From Actinomadura sp. NAK00032 (GTDB lineage Bacteria; Actinomycetota; Actinomycetes; Streptosporangiales; Streptosporangiaceae), in NCBI RefSeq assembly GCF_013364275.1, contig NZ_CP054932.1:5394001-5458000 (forward strand): DNA of 64,000 bases, read 5' to 3'. The notes below the pieces were generated by a model, which saw nothing but the letters and a program-made list of their open reading frames with translations, did not search any database and was not told the origin of the DNA. Position numbers and translations under genes: made by a program. Shown here piece after piece: positions 42,724-51,377 of the stretch. Positions within the stretch are counted from its first letter, which is position 1. Every line of letters begins with the position of its first letter.

Positions 42724-43026
42724 TCAGGGACGGCTCACATGGCAGGCACCGCGGCGCCGTACACCCACCGGAAGGTCTTGAAGAAGTCCGCTGACGACCA
42801 CGCCCTCGTCGTCGACCGCAAGCAGGGCGTAATTGTGCTGCTTGCCCTCAGCGCTGGTGGTCAGCGCGAAGCCGCTCCCGGCCATTTCCAGGACCGTGGC
42901 CTTAGGGTGGCGTCCGGGCTCGCGCTCGGCGTCGGCGCCCGGCGCGGGAGCCGCTCCCTTGAGCAGATACAACGGCCGCTGGTCCAGCGCGCTCCAGGGG
43001 ATGTAACCGCTGACCGCCACTGACAT
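42724..43026 (-). CDS. Hypothetical protein, 100 aa
   Basis: A small soluble protein from ATG 43026: MSVAVSGYIPWSALDQRPLY, then LLKGAAPAP, a charged middle, and GSGFALTTSAEGKQHNYALL followed by AVDDEGVVVSGL. The last part reads like consecutive beta strands and is far more protein-like than the opposite frame. A strong hairpin just after the stop supports a real gene. No family is recognised. The first 40 residues end at a Pro-rich linker. Confidence 0.5.
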   Translation of the reverse strand: MSVAVSGYIPWSALDQRPLYLLKGAAPAPGADAEREPGRHPKATVLEMAGSGFALTTSAEGKQHNYALLAVDDEGVVVSGLLQDLPVGVRRRGACHVSRP

Positions 43027-43149
43027 AGTTGCGGCCCGTAGGCCAGTGCGGGCCCGGCGGTCTCGTCGGAGGTCGGCGCCGTCAGCCGTGCCTTGACGTG
43101 GGGGCGGGACGAGCGTCGCGGGTGGGAACCCGAAGACCTCCGCCATATC

Positions 43150-43356
43150 TGGAGCCGTGCGGTGGCAAGTACCTTTGCGCGGGGCGGTGAGGTCGACGTT
43201 GTTGGAGGCGACTGGGCGCCGGGGCAGATCGTCCTTGTGGAGTTTCCGGACGTGGCCGCTGCGCGGGCATGGAACGATTCGGCGGACTACCGGGCGATCG
43301 CGCCGCTGCGCATCCGCAACACCGACAGCGTACGGCTGATCGTCCAGGGGCTGTGA
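43150..43356 (+). pseudogene. 5'-truncated DUF1330 protein
   Basis: The frame reads SRAVASTFARGGEVDVVGGD, then WAPGQIVLVEFPDVAAARAW, then DYRAIAPLRIRN, which is the second two-thirds of a DUF1330 (dimeric ferredoxin-like) protein. The expected first strand and helix, MxxYxIxxxxVxDPExYxxY, are absent and no credible start with a ribosome site exists. It is convergent with the MerR gene. Confidence 0.55.
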
Positions 43357-43516
43357 GCGGTTTCCGGCTGCCGGAGTCCCGACAGCGAGGCATTGCCGTC
43401 TCAAGGCCACTCCTGCCTCCTCGTCGGGCAGGGTGACGCATCACTGACTCCAGTACCCCGGGGCTGCCGGCAAAAGGAATGGTCGACTCTTGTGCCCGGA
43501 GAAGCAGCCGAACTCG

Positions 43517-43915
43517 TCAGTGACGGTGTTCGCGCAGTTCCGCGGAGAGTTCGCTGGAAAACTGCTCGGCGTCCGACAGGCGGTTGCGGATCTTGTCGCA
43601 GCGTTCCTCGACCAGGGAGCGGTAGACGGCGAGGCGTTTGGTCAGGTCGCTTCGGGCCGTCTCGCCGATGGCGCCGGACCGCAGCTGGTCGAGAATGGTC
43701 AGCAGGTCGCGCATCTCCTCGAGGGTGAAGTCGAGGGGCTTCATGCGCTTGATGACCAGGAGGCGCGCCACGTCGTCGTCGGTGTAGAGGCGGAAGCCGC
43801 CCTGGGATCGGGCCGTGGGGAGGGCGAGGCCGACTTCCTCGTAGTGGCGGATGGTGCGCAGGCTCAGCCCGGTCCGGTCCGCGACCTCGCCGATCTGCAT
43901 CTGCCTGCCGCTCAT
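43517..43915 (-). CDS. MerR family transcriptional regulator
   Basis: A 132-residue regulator. The winged HTH is MQIGEVADRTGLSLRTIRHY, then EEVGLALPTARSQGGFRLYT; DDVARLLVIKRMKPLDFTLE follows, and then a coiled-coil dimerisation helix and a short C-terminus with no metal-binding cysteines. ATG 43915 is the long start; Met6 is possible. A truncated near-copy lies at 45563. MerR proteins of this subtype are often found beside SulP transporters in actinomycetes (recollection), and a SulP gene lies 3.9 kb away. Confidence 0.88.
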   Translation of the reverse strand: MSGRQMQIGEVADRTGLSLRTIRHYEEVGLALPTARSQGGFRLYTDDDVARLLVIKRMKPLDFTLEEMRDLLTILDQLRSGAIGETARSDLTKRLAVYRSLVEERCDKIRNRLSDAEQFSSELSAELREHRH

Positions 43916-44381
43916 CGGGTCCTCCTCACGCCACCGGCCCGCCTCGCCGGGGACGGATGATCCATATCGTTGCTCAAGCTTGCCATCTTCCGTCCGGTGC
44001 TGCGCTCAGGGACCGCATCCTGCCGCCGGCATCGGCAGGTCCGTCCGAAGAAGCGGGGCATCGGCTGAACCGAACACCCCATCCTTGATCTTACGAAAAG
44101 GGAGAGTGGCGCGGTGCGTCCGCTCGGCGGCGCCACGACGCGGAGTTCTTCTTCTCCACTCCCTGCCCCGGCAGCATGCTGTTTCGCGGCGTTTTCTTCC
44201 GCCTGACGCGTATCGAATTCCTGGGTGAGACATGTTCGGATTTCCTGCTGTCGCCAGGCTCTTGCGGCCTCGTACCTCGACGGGTCCTTCACAGCGATGG
44301 AATGGCGGATGCGCCCGGGGAGCCGGTCCGGTCGCCGCCGGTTGAGTCTCGGCGGCGACCAGCGAGCAGGAGCCCGCCCCT
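43916..44381. other. 466-bp intergenic region, no gene seen
   Basis: The frames on both strands are short and of atypical composition (e.g. Arg/Pro-rich), and no ribosome site precedes a plausible start. The MerR promoter must lie near 43920-44000, but no convincing -35/-10 or dyad was found. Confidence 0.5.
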
Positions 44382-45137
44382 TCAGATGGTGGAGGTGCGT
44401 GCCAGGTAGACGGTGTTGGCGGAGGTGCCGCCCTGGAGGGGGTTGGAGAACTCCACGACGTGCGCCGCCACTTCGTGGAAGGTTTCACCGAGCACGGCGG
44501 TGAATCCGTCGTCGGGCGGCTCGTTCGACCAGAGGGCGAAGACGCCGCCGGGATGTAGTCGCGCGGCCAGGCGGCCCAGCGGCTCCGCCTGGTAGAACGA
44601 GGCGTGGCGCGGGTCCAGGACGTGGCGCGGCGAATGGTCGATGTCGAGCAGGATCGCGTGGAAGCGGGCTCCCGGGCTCTGCGGGTCCAGGCCCGCGGGC
44701 GATGAGGCCAGCGCGAAGAAGTCGCCCTGCTCCAGCCGGCAGCGGTCATCGGTCGTCAGTTGCTCACCCAGCGGCACCAGGTGCGCCCGATGCCACTCGA
44801 TCACCTCGCCGAGCGCCTCCACCACGACGAGCGAGCGCAGGCGGGGATCGTCGAGCGCGGTGCCGGCGGTGTAGCCGAGCCCGAGCCCTCCGACGACGAC
44901 GTCGAGGGCCTGACCTGGCGCGGCGGCCAAGCCGAGCCGGGCGAGTTCGACCTCCCCGGCCGTCCACAGGCTCGACATCAGGAAGTCGTCATCGAGCTTG
45001 ATCTCGTAGACGTCGACGCCGAGGGCGGGGTCCCGCCGCCGCCGCAGGCTGACGGCGCCCATGGGCGTCGGACGCCAATCGAGTTCTTCGAACAGTGCGC
45101 CCATGGGTGCCAGATCCTCGGTTTCGACAGCGGTCAT
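44382..45137 (-). CDS. Spermidine synthase-like methyltransferase-fold protein
   Basis: A 251-residue protein from ATG 45137. The Rossmann core is visible: LDVVVGGLGLGYTAGTALDD (about residues 74-93, the G-x-G nucleotide loop), LRSLVVVEALGEVIEWHRAH (acidic loop), and FHAILLDIDHSPRHVLDPRH. HPGGVFALWSNEPPDDGFTA resembles polyamine synthases. The catalytic Asp and GGGxGG pattern are altered (GGLGLGY), so it may be a spermidine-synthase-like protein without aminopropyl transfer. It is a single gene. The function is not assigned further. Confidence 0.8.
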   Translation of the reverse strand: MTAVETEDLAPMGALFEELDWRPTPMGAVSLRRRRDPALGVDVYEIKLDDDFLMSSLWTAGEVELARLGLAAAPGQALDVVVGGLGLGYTAGTALDDPRLRSLVVVEALGEVIEWHRAHLVPLGEQLTTDDRCRLEQGDFFALASSPAGLDPQSPGARFHAILLDIDHSPRHVLDPRHASFYQAEPLGRLAARLHPGGVFALWSNEPPDDGFTAVLGETFHEVAAHVVEFSNPLQGGTSANTVYLARTSTI

Positions 45138-45512
45138 CTTTGGTCGGCGTCCTGTGGATGCGGCAGTCCCCACCAGAGGTCGGTTCCGGCCACCTGGGGC
45201 GGGGACACGCTCAACGAGCCACTTCGCGCTTCGGCACTTGGAAATATGCCCTCTCGTAAAGGAAGGGTATCCGTCCACACCGGCTTGCGAGCGTCGGCGT
45301 GGACGCGCGAGCCCCGGCCGACACAGGTTCGTTGCGGACGTCGGCGACGCCACCGTGATGCTGCCGGGCGCGCCCCGGAGGCAGGCGGCGTTGATCAACT
45401 CTCGGACGGCGGCCGCGGGCTCGGCGTGACGGGTCAGAATCTGGAAGCGGATTCTTCTCGTCTGCCGTCGCAGCCCCGGCATCGGATCCGGCCGAACCCG
45501 CGCACAAGGTAC
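45138..45512. other. 375-bp region between spermidine-synthase-like gene and MerR remnant
   Basis: It holds a GTTGATCAAC palindrome at 45391-45400 and no credible gene. It separates two divergent units. Confidence 0.4.
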
Positions 45513-45529
45513 TCTAACGTGAGGTTAGA
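45513..45529 (+). promoter_or_regulatory. MerR-type dyad operator upstream of the truncated MerR gene
   Basis: TCTAACGTGAGGTTAGA has 6-bp arms (TCTAAC/GTTAGA) around 5 nt, the usual MerR-site symmetry. It precedes the MerR remnant by about 34 bp. A 13-nt piece (TACTCTAACGTGA, 45510-45522) recurs inverted at 47666-47678 ahead of the SulP gene. Confidence 0.65.
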
Positions 45530-45562
45530 TTGCGCGAGGACGGCCCTCAGGTGGGTGGACGG

Positions 45563-45745
45563 ATGCAGACCGGCGAGGCGGCCGAGCGGACCGGGGTGTC
45601 GCTGCGCACGATCCGCTACTGCGGGGAGGTCGGTTTGAAGACGCCCTCCGCTCGGACGCGCGGCGGCTTCCGTGCGCACACCGGCACCGGCGTGGCGCGG
45701 GCGGAGCTGGTCAAGCGGAGCGGTCGGAGCCGGCCGACCGGCTGA
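45563..45745 (+). pseudogene. Truncated MerR family regulator
   Basis: Sixty codons from ATG 45563 give the HTH of a MerR protein (MQTGEAAERTGVSLRTIRYC), where the usual RHYEEVGL is degraded to RYCGEVGL, then RTRGGFRAHTGTGVARAELV and a stop. The dimerisation helix is missing and the Tyr/Glu positions are mutated. It resembles the intact MerR at 43517 (same LSLRTIR and GGFR stretches), so it may be a decayed paralogue. Its operator dyad remains intact. Confidence 0.65.
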
Positions 45746-45929
45746 GTACCTGGTGCGCTGAGATCGACTGGCGTTGTCCGCTGCTGCAGGTCGTCGGGGG
45801 GCGGCCGTGCGGCTCGACCGCGCACGGGTGGTGGAGGCCGGCTCGGCGGATTCGGCGTCCGGCGGGCCTACCGCGTCCGGCCGGGCGGTCCGGCCGGGCG
45901 GGTGAGGCGGAGTACGAGAGAGGAGCGCG

Positions 45930-47537
45930 GTGAGCACCGGAATCGGGACGGCGGAGGATGTCGCGGCGGAGGCGGCGCGGCGGCGGACGTTCGCGGTGAT
46001 CAGTCACCCGGACGCCGGCAAGTCGACGCTGACCGAGGCCCTGGCGCTGCACGCGGCGGCGATCGAGCAGGCCGGGGCGGTGCACGGCAAGGCCGGACGG
46101 CAGGGCGTGCGGTCCGACTGGATGGACATGGAGCGCTCGCGCGGCATCTCCATCACCTCCTCGGTGCTGCGGTTCGAGTACGGCGGCGCGCTGCTGAACC
46201 TGCTGGACACCCCGGGCCACGCCGACTTCTCCGAGGACACCTACCGAGTCCTGGCCGCCGTGGACGGCGCGATCATGCTCCTGGACTCCGCCAAGGGCCT
46301 GGAGGCGCAGACGCTCAAGCTGTTCGACGTCTGCCGCCACCGCGGCATCCCCGTCATCACCTTCGTCAACAAGTGGGACCGTCCCGGCCGCGAACCGCTG
46401 GAGCTGCTGGACGAGGTCGAGCAGCGCATCGGCCTGCGTCCGGCGCCGCTGAACTGGCCGGTCGGGATCGCCGGGGACTTCCGCGGCCTGATCGACCGCG
46501 CCGGCGGCTCCTTCACCCGGTTCCGCCGCACGCCCGGCGGCGTCACCCGCGCGATCGCCGAGCAGGTCCCGGCGGACCGGGCCGCCGCCGAGGAGGGCCA
46601 GGCCTGGGAGACCGCGACCGAAGAGCTGGCGCTGCTGGACGAGATCGGCGCCGCCCTCGACATGGACGCGTTCGCGGCCGGGATCTGCACGCCGGTGCTG
46701 TTCGGGGCCGCGCTGCCCAACGTCGGGGTGAGCACCCTGCTGGACACGGTGTGCCGGCTGGCGCCCGCGCCCTCGGCACGCGCGGACACCGGCGGCCGCG
46801 AGCGTCCGGTGACGGCGCCCTTCTCCGGCCAGGTCTTCAAGGTGCAGGCGGGCATGGACAGGGCGCACCGCGACCGGCTGGCCTTCATCCGGGTCTGCTC
46901 GGGCCGGTTCGAGCGCGGCATGACCCTCACCCACGCCCCGACCGGGCGTCCGCTGGCGACCAAGTACGCCCAGACGGTGTTCGGCCGCGACCGCTCCACC
47001 CTGGACGCCGCCTACCCCGGGGACGTGATCGGGCTGCCGAACGCGTCCGGGCTGACCGTCGGCGACACCCTGTACGCCAAGACGCCGGTGGCCTTCCCGC
47101 CGATCCCGGCGTTCGCACCGGAGCACTTCATGGTGGCGCGGGCCAAGGACAACGGCCGCGCCAAGCAGTTCCGGCGCGGCATCGAGCAGCTCGATGGCGA
47201 GGGCGTCGTGCAGGTGCTGCGCAGCGACCTGCGCGGCGACCAGGCTCCGGTGCTGGCGGCGGTCGGGCCGCTGCAGTTCGATGTGGTGACCGCACGGATG
47301 GCGGACGAGTTCGGCGCGCCGGTCGAACTGACCCGGCTCGACTACGGCACCGCCCGCATCACCGACAAGGAGTCCGCCGAGACGCTCAACGGACGCCGCG
47401 GCATCGAGGTGCTGAGCCGCGCCCTGGACGGTTCGCTCATCGCGGTGTTCGTCGACAAGTGGCGCGTGCGCGCCGTCGAGCGCGAGCACCCCGACGTGAC
47501 GCTGACCCCGATGCTGGCCGCCGGCGTCCCGGACTGA
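45930..47537 (+). CDS. prfC: Peptide chain release factor 3
   Basis: A 535-residue translational GTPase. The G domain has AVISHPDAGKSTLTEALALH (G1), SRGISITSSVLRFEY (switch 1), NLLDTPGHADFSEDTY (G3) and VNKWDRPGREP (G4). Domains II and III follow, with FKVQAGMDRAHRDRLAFIRV and VAAVGPLQFDVVTARMADEF. RF3 removes RF1/RF2 from the ribosome after peptide release. GTG 45930 has GAGAGGAG upstream. It stands alone between the MerR remnant and the SulP gene, followed by a terminator-like hairpin. Confidence 0.95.
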   Translation: MSTGIGTAEDVAAEAARRRTFAVISHPDAGKSTLTEALALHAAAIEQAGAVHGKAGRQGVRSDWMDMERSRGISITSSVLRFEYGGALLNLLDTPGHADFSEDTYRVLAAVDGAIMLLDSAKGLEAQTLKLFDVCRHRGIPVITFVNKWDRPGREPLELLDEVEQRIGLRPAPLNWPVGIAGDFRGLIDRAGGSFTRFRRTPGGVTRAIAEQVPADRAAAEEGQAWETATEELALLDEIGAALDMDAFAAGICTPVLFGAALPNVGVSTLLDTVCRLAPAPSARADTGGRERPVTAPFSGQVFKVQAGMDRAHRDRLAFIRVCSGRFERGMTLTHAPTGRPLATKYAQTVFGRDRSTLDAAYPGDVIGLPNASGLTVGDTLYAKTPVAFPPIPAFAPEHFMVARAKDNGRAKQFRRGIEQLDGEGVVQVLRSDLRGDQAPVLAAVGPLQFDVVTARMADEFGAPVELTRLDYGTARITDKESAETLNGRRGIEVLSRALDGSLIAVFVDKWRVRAVEREHPDVTLTPMLAAGVPD

Positions 47538-47539
47538 AC

Positions 47540-47560
47540 GGCTCCCCCAGGATGGGGGCC
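47540..47560 (+). terminator. Hairpin after prfC
   Basis: Seven-base arms with a bulge (GG..CCCCC / GGGGGCC) begin 2 bp after the prfC stop. It is GC-rich without a T-tract and probably ends the prfC transcript. Confidence 0.5.
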
Positions 47561-47665
47561 GCGCCATCCCGTGCCCGCCGCGTGGACGAGGCCTTCACCG
47601 CCATCCCCGCCGGCCCGGCCATGGCGGTGTGACGGTCGTCTCCACCGGCGCCGGAAACCCTCCTG

Positions 47666-47678
47666 TCACGTTAGAGTA
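47666..47678 (-). promoter_or_regulatory. Inverted copy of the MerR half-site ahead of the SulP gene
   Basis: TCACGTTAGAGTA is the exact reverse complement of TACTCTAACGTGA at 45510-45522. Only one arm of the dyad is conserved here. It suggests that SulP belonged to the regulon of the MerR protein whose gene is now truncated. Confidence 0.5.
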
Positions 47679-47812
47679 GGGATGAGCCGCGGCTGGAGCG
47701 TCCGGGCGCCCCGCGGCGTTCGCACCGGTATGGACGCCGGCCCCCAACCTCTCGCGCTGTTGTTCGTGTGTTCGCGCCCTGACCCGCGCGGGCGATCCTT
47801 GTCTGGAGTGTT

Positions 47813-49315
47813 TTGAGTCTGCCCGCCGTCCTGGCACGCCGTCTGAAGCCCGCCCTCACGCCCGCGCAGCCGATCACCGCCGAGCTGCTGCGGACGGAGG
47901 GGCTGGCCGGCCTGGTGGTCGCGCTCGCGCTGATCCCCGAGGCGATCTCCTTCTCGATCATCGCCGGGGTCGACCCGCGGATCGGGCTGTTCGCCGCCTG
48001 CACGATGGCCGTCACCATCGCGATCGTCGGCGGACGCCCCGCGATGATCTCCGCCGCGACCGGTGCGGTCGCGCTGGTCGTCGCGCCCATCGCACGCGAG
48101 TACGGCATCGGGCACCTGTTCGCCACCGTCATCCTCGCCGGGATCTTCCAGATCGTCCTCGGCGCGCTGGGGGTGGCGCGGCTGATGCGGTTCGTGCCGC
48201 GTAGCGTGATGGTCGGGTTCGTCAACGCCCTGGCCATCCTGATCTTCATGGCGCAGGTGCCCGAGCTGCGGGACGTCCCCTGGCCGGTCTACCCGCTCGT
48301 CGCCGCCGGGCTGACACTGATGGTGGTGTTCCCGCGCGTCACCAAGGTCATCCCGGCGCCGCTGGTGTCGATCGTCGTCCTCACCGTCATCACCGTCGCC
48401 GCGGGCGTCGCCGTGCCGACCGTCGGCGACAAGGGCGCGCTGCCGTCCTCCCTGCCCTCCCCCGGCGTGCCCGATGTCCCCTTCACCCTGGACACCCTGA
48501 CGCTCATCGCACCGTACGCGCTGGCCATGGCGCTGGTCGGGCTGATGGAGTCGCTGATGACCGCCAAGCTCGTCGACGACATCACCGACACCCGCTCCGA
48601 CAAGACCCGCGAGTCCATCGGCCAGGGCATCGCCAACATCGTCACCGGCTTCTTCGGCGGCATGGGCGGCTGCGCGATGATCGGCCAGACCATGATCAAC
48701 GTCAGGAGCGGCGCCCGGACCCGGCTGTCGACCTTCCTGGCCGGCGCGTTCCTGATGACCCTGTGCATCGCCTTCGGCCCGATCGTCTCCGACATCCCGA
48801 TGGCCGCCCTGGTCGCCGTCATGGTCCTGGTCTCGGTCGGCACCTTCGACTGGCACTCGGTCCGGCCGTCCACCCTCAAGCGCATGCCGCTGGGCGAGAC
48901 CATCGTCATGCTGGTCACCGTCGCCGTGGTCGTGGCCACCGACAACCTGGCCATCGGCGTGGTCGTCGGCTCCATCACCGCGATGATCGTCTTCGCGCGC
49001 CGCGTCGCCCACCTGGTCAGCGTCTCGGCGGTCACCGACCCCGACGGCGGCCAGGTCGTGTACGCCGTCACCGGGGAACTGTTCTTCGCCTCCAGCAACG
49101 ACCTGGTCCACCGGTTCGACTACGCCGGCGACCCCGACCGCGTCACCATCGACCTCACCGACGCCCACGTCTGGGACGCCTCGACCGTCGCCGCCCTCGA
49201 CGCCGTCACCACCAAGTACGAACGGCACGGCAAGACCGTCGAGATCGTCGGCCTCAACGAGCACAGCGCCCGCATGCACGACACCCTGTCCGGCGAACTG
49301 GCCGGCAGCCATTGA
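47813..49315 (+). CDS. SulP family anion transporter with STAS domain
   Basis: A 500-residue transporter starting at TTG 47813, with TCTGGAG ahead. The membrane domain covers about residues 20-395, with the SulP signatures GLVVALALIPEAISFSIIAG and FFGGMGGCAMIGQTMINVRS. The C-terminal STAS domain is VVYAVTGELFFASSNDLVHR, then VTIDLTDAHVWDASTVAALD. The family imports sulfate, bicarbonate or dicarboxylates. The STAS Ser/Thr site (DAST) is present. It is near MerR-type sites. Confidence 0.92.
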   Translation: MSLPAVLARRLKPALTPAQPITAELLRTEGLAGLVVALALIPEAISFSIIAGVDPRIGLFAACTMAVTIAIVGGRPAMISAATGAVALVVAPIAREYGIGHLFATVILAGIFQIVLGALGVARLMRFVPRSVMVGFVNALAILIFMAQVPELRDVPWPVYPLVAAGLTLMVVFPRVTKVIPAPLVSIVVLTVITVAAGVAVPTVGDKGALPSSLPSPGVPDVPFTLDTLTLIAPYALAMALVGLMESLMTAKLVDDITDTRSDKTRESIGQGIANIVTGFFGGMGGCAMIGQTMINVRSGARTRLSTFLAGAFLMTLCIAFGPIVSDIPMAALVAVMVLVSVGTFDWHSVRPSTLKRMPLGETIVMLVTVAVVVATDNLAIGVVVGSITAMIVFARRVAHLVSVSAVTDPDGGQVVYAVTGELFFASSNDLVHRFDYAGDPDRVTIDLTDAHVWDASTVAALDAVTTKYERHGKTVEIVGLNEHSARMHDTLSGELAGSH

Positions 49316-49525
49316 CCGGAACTCGCTCTTCCGAGGACAACAACCTGGCCTTCTGCACCCGCAACTGGACCGCCCTGGACACCAACGTCCGTCGCGGGTT
49401 CCAGTAGATCATCGCAAGGGGTTCGGCTCCCGAAGGGTCCCCAACATCGAAAAAGGCTATGGCTCTCTGGCATCGCCGCAGGTCTGACGCAGCCTTAAGG
49501 ACACCACGGCGCACCTGAAGGAAGA

Positions 49526-50635
49526 TCAGGCCCATTGCGATCTCCCATTATTCAGGCCTTGCGGCCCTGTCGACGCGCGGGAAAGGCTCAGCGAATCGAG
49601 GAGGATTTCGTCCACATTGGGGTCTCCTACGGTCACGCGCACGCCTTCTCCCGCGAAGGGGCGAATGGACAGTCCGGCTCGGGCGCAGGTATCCGCTACC
49701 ACTGTTGCCTGGTCCCCTATCTGCAGCCAGAGGAAGTTCGCATGGCTGCGTGGCACGTCGGCCAGGGTGCTGAGTTTCGCAGCGAGGTGTTCGCGCCGCT
49801 CCCAGACCGTCCGGACAACGGACTGTAGATGGTCGCGGTCCGCCAGGGCGGCGGTCCCGGCGGCCTCCGCGATGCGGTTCAGCGCGAACGGGAGGCCGAC
49901 CTTCCGGATCGCGAGGCAGATCCGCGGCGATGCCAGGAGGTATCCCGCTCGGAGCCCGGCAAGGCCGTAGGCCTTGGAGAACGTCCTCAGCAAGGCGACG
50001 TTCGGCAGGGACAGCAGGTTGAGCGTGTCCGGAGCGTTCTCGTCGAATTCCCGATACGCCTCGTCGATGACGACGAGAACGTTGGCCGGAATCGACCGGA
50101 CGAGGCGTTCGAGTTCGGAAGGCTCCAGAACCGTACCGGTCGGGTTGTTCGGATTGCAGATGATGACCGCACGTGTCCGCACGGTCATCGATTCGAGCAT
50201 CGCGTCCACGTCATGGCGGTAGGAGGCGTCCAGCGGGACGCCGATGCTTCGCGCGCCCGCGATCGCCACGACGATCGGGTATGCCTCATAGCTGCGCCAC
50301 GCGTGGACGACTTCGGTCCCCTCACCCGTATAGGCGAGGAGCAGACGCTCCAGGAGCGCGAGCGACCCGGGGCCGACGGCCACGCGGTCCGGTTCGATGT
50401 CGTGGTGGGAGGCGAGGGCTCGGATGAGTCCTTCGCCGCCCAGGCTGGGGTACAGGTGTGCCTTGGCCGCGGCCTCGGCCGCGGCGCGCACGGCCAGCGG
50501 GCTCGGCGGGACCGGCGCCTCGTTGGACGAGGCGCGCCACCGGATCGCCGCCGACGCTACGTGGGAGTAGGCCGGCAGGGAGCCGACCACCGGGCGCGGC
50601 TCCGGCGAAGGGGGCACCGAAGTTTCGCGGATCAC
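49526..50635 (-). CDS. HisC-like PLP aminotransferase
   Basis: A 369-residue class I/II aminotransferase. GTG 50635 is chosen because GGGAGG lies 7 nt ahead. Motifs are SSNEAPVPPSPLAV, VAVGPGSLALLERLLLA (PLP phosphate cup), VIICNPNNPTGTV (Asn contact), VLVVIDEAYREFDE (Asp-Ala-Tyr) and LRTFSKAYGLAGLRAGY with the Schiff-base Lys. It resembles histidinol-phosphate or aromatic-acid aminotransferases. It is the last gene of a minus-strand unit with an E2-like acyltransferase and an ABC ATPase. Its specific substrate in this unit is unknown. Confidence 0.88.
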   Translation of the reverse strand: MIRETSVPPSPEPRPVVGSLPAYSHVASAAIRWRASSNEAPVPPSPLAVRAAAEAAAKAHLYPSLGGEGLIRALASHHDIEPDRVAVGPGSLALLERLLLAYTGEGTEVVHAWRSYEAYPIVVAIAGARSIGVPLDASYRHDVDAMLESMTVRTRAVIICNPNNPTGTVLEPSELERLVRSIPANVLVVIDEAYREFDENAPDTLNLLSLPNVALLRTFSKAYGLAGLRAGYLLASPRICLAIRKVGLPFALNRIAEAAGTAALADRDHLQSVVRTVWERREHLAAKLSTLADVPRSHANFLWLQIGDQATVVADTCARAGLSIRPFAGEGVRVTVGDPNVDEILLDSLSLSRASTGPQGLNNGRSQWA

Positions 50636-50687
50636 GGCGACACCTCCCGTTACGTGCTGATGGTGGGGCGGCGTCCGGCGCCCCGGG

Positions 50688-51377
50688 TCAGTGACCGGAG
50701 GCATCGGGCGTCTCCGCTCCCCGCTCGATGCGGCGAGCGAGCGTGATGGCGAAGTCCCCCGCCTCGGCGCCGTCGATCACGCGGTGGTCGAAGGTGACCG
50801 TCAGGTTAGCGATGGTGCGGACCGCGACCGCGCCGTCCCGTACCACGGCTCGGTCGACCGCGCGGTGGACGCCGATGATGGCGGTCTGTGGAGGGTTGAT
50901 CAGCGGTGTGGCCAGCAGCCCGCCGCGCTTTCCGGGGCTGGTGACGGTGATGGTGGGGTCCGCGACATCGCGGCGGCCGAGCCGGCCGGAGCGGGCCTTC
51001 CGGGCGAGGTCGGTCACCTCGGCGGCGATCTCGCCGGCGCTCTTGGCCGCGGCGTCCCGGACGACCGGTACCATCAGCCCCCGCTCGGTGTCGACGGCGA
51101 CGCCGGCGTCGCACCGCTCGAAGAGCACCAGGTCCGCGTCCTCCATATGGGCGTTGAACGACGGGTGGTCGGCGACGGTCCGGGCGACGGCCGCGACCGT
51201 GACCGCGAGGATCCGGTTCAGCGGGACCGCGGTGACGTCCATCTCCTCCACGACGTGCACGCCGGGGATGCTTCGATGGGACAGCGCCATCCGGTCGGCG
51301 ATCAGCCGGCGGACCCCGGTGATGGGGCGGCGCTCGGCGCGTTGCGGCGCTCCGGCTTCGGCCGTCCGGTCAACCAT
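50688..51377 (-). CDS. Stand-alone 2-oxoacid dehydrogenase E2 catalytic domain
   Basis: A 229-residue protein holding only the acyltransferase core. VRRLIADRMALSHRSIPGVH opens it, FNAHMEDADLVLFERCDAGV and ERGLMVPVVRDAAAKSAGEI form the trimer, and FDHRVIDGAEAGDFA carries the catalytic HxxxDG. There is no N-terminal lipoyl domain or E3-binding domain, and no E1/E3 genes nearby. It overlaps the ABC ATPase by 8 bp. It may be the remnant of a longer E2, or use another protein's lipoyl arm, or a free CoA substrate. Confidence 0.88.
   Translation of the reverse strand: MVDRTAEAGAPQRAERRPITGVRRLIADRMALSHRSIPGVHVVEEMDVTAVPLNRILAVTVAAVARTVADHPSFNAHMEDADLVLFERCDAGVAVDTERGLMVPVVRDAAAKSAGEIAAEVTDLARKARSGRLGRRDVADPTITVTSPGKRGGLLATPLINPPQTAIIGVHRAVDRAVVRDGAVAVRTIANLTVTFDHRVIDGAEAGDFAITLARRIERGAETPDASGH

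Noticed and set aside
45391..45400. GTTGATCAAC palindrome as an operator
   Set aside because: Short, with no promoter or gene start in a suitable position; such decamers arise by chance.
45882..45909. Direct repeat of GTCCGGCCGGGCG before prfC as a regulatory site
   Set aside because: Low-complexity GC sequence; no symmetry or conservation evidence.
47666..49312. 548-codon minus-strand frame opposite the SulP gene, rich in Asp/Gly/His
   Set aside because: Antisense shadow; the SulP protein with its STAS domain is clear on the plus strand.
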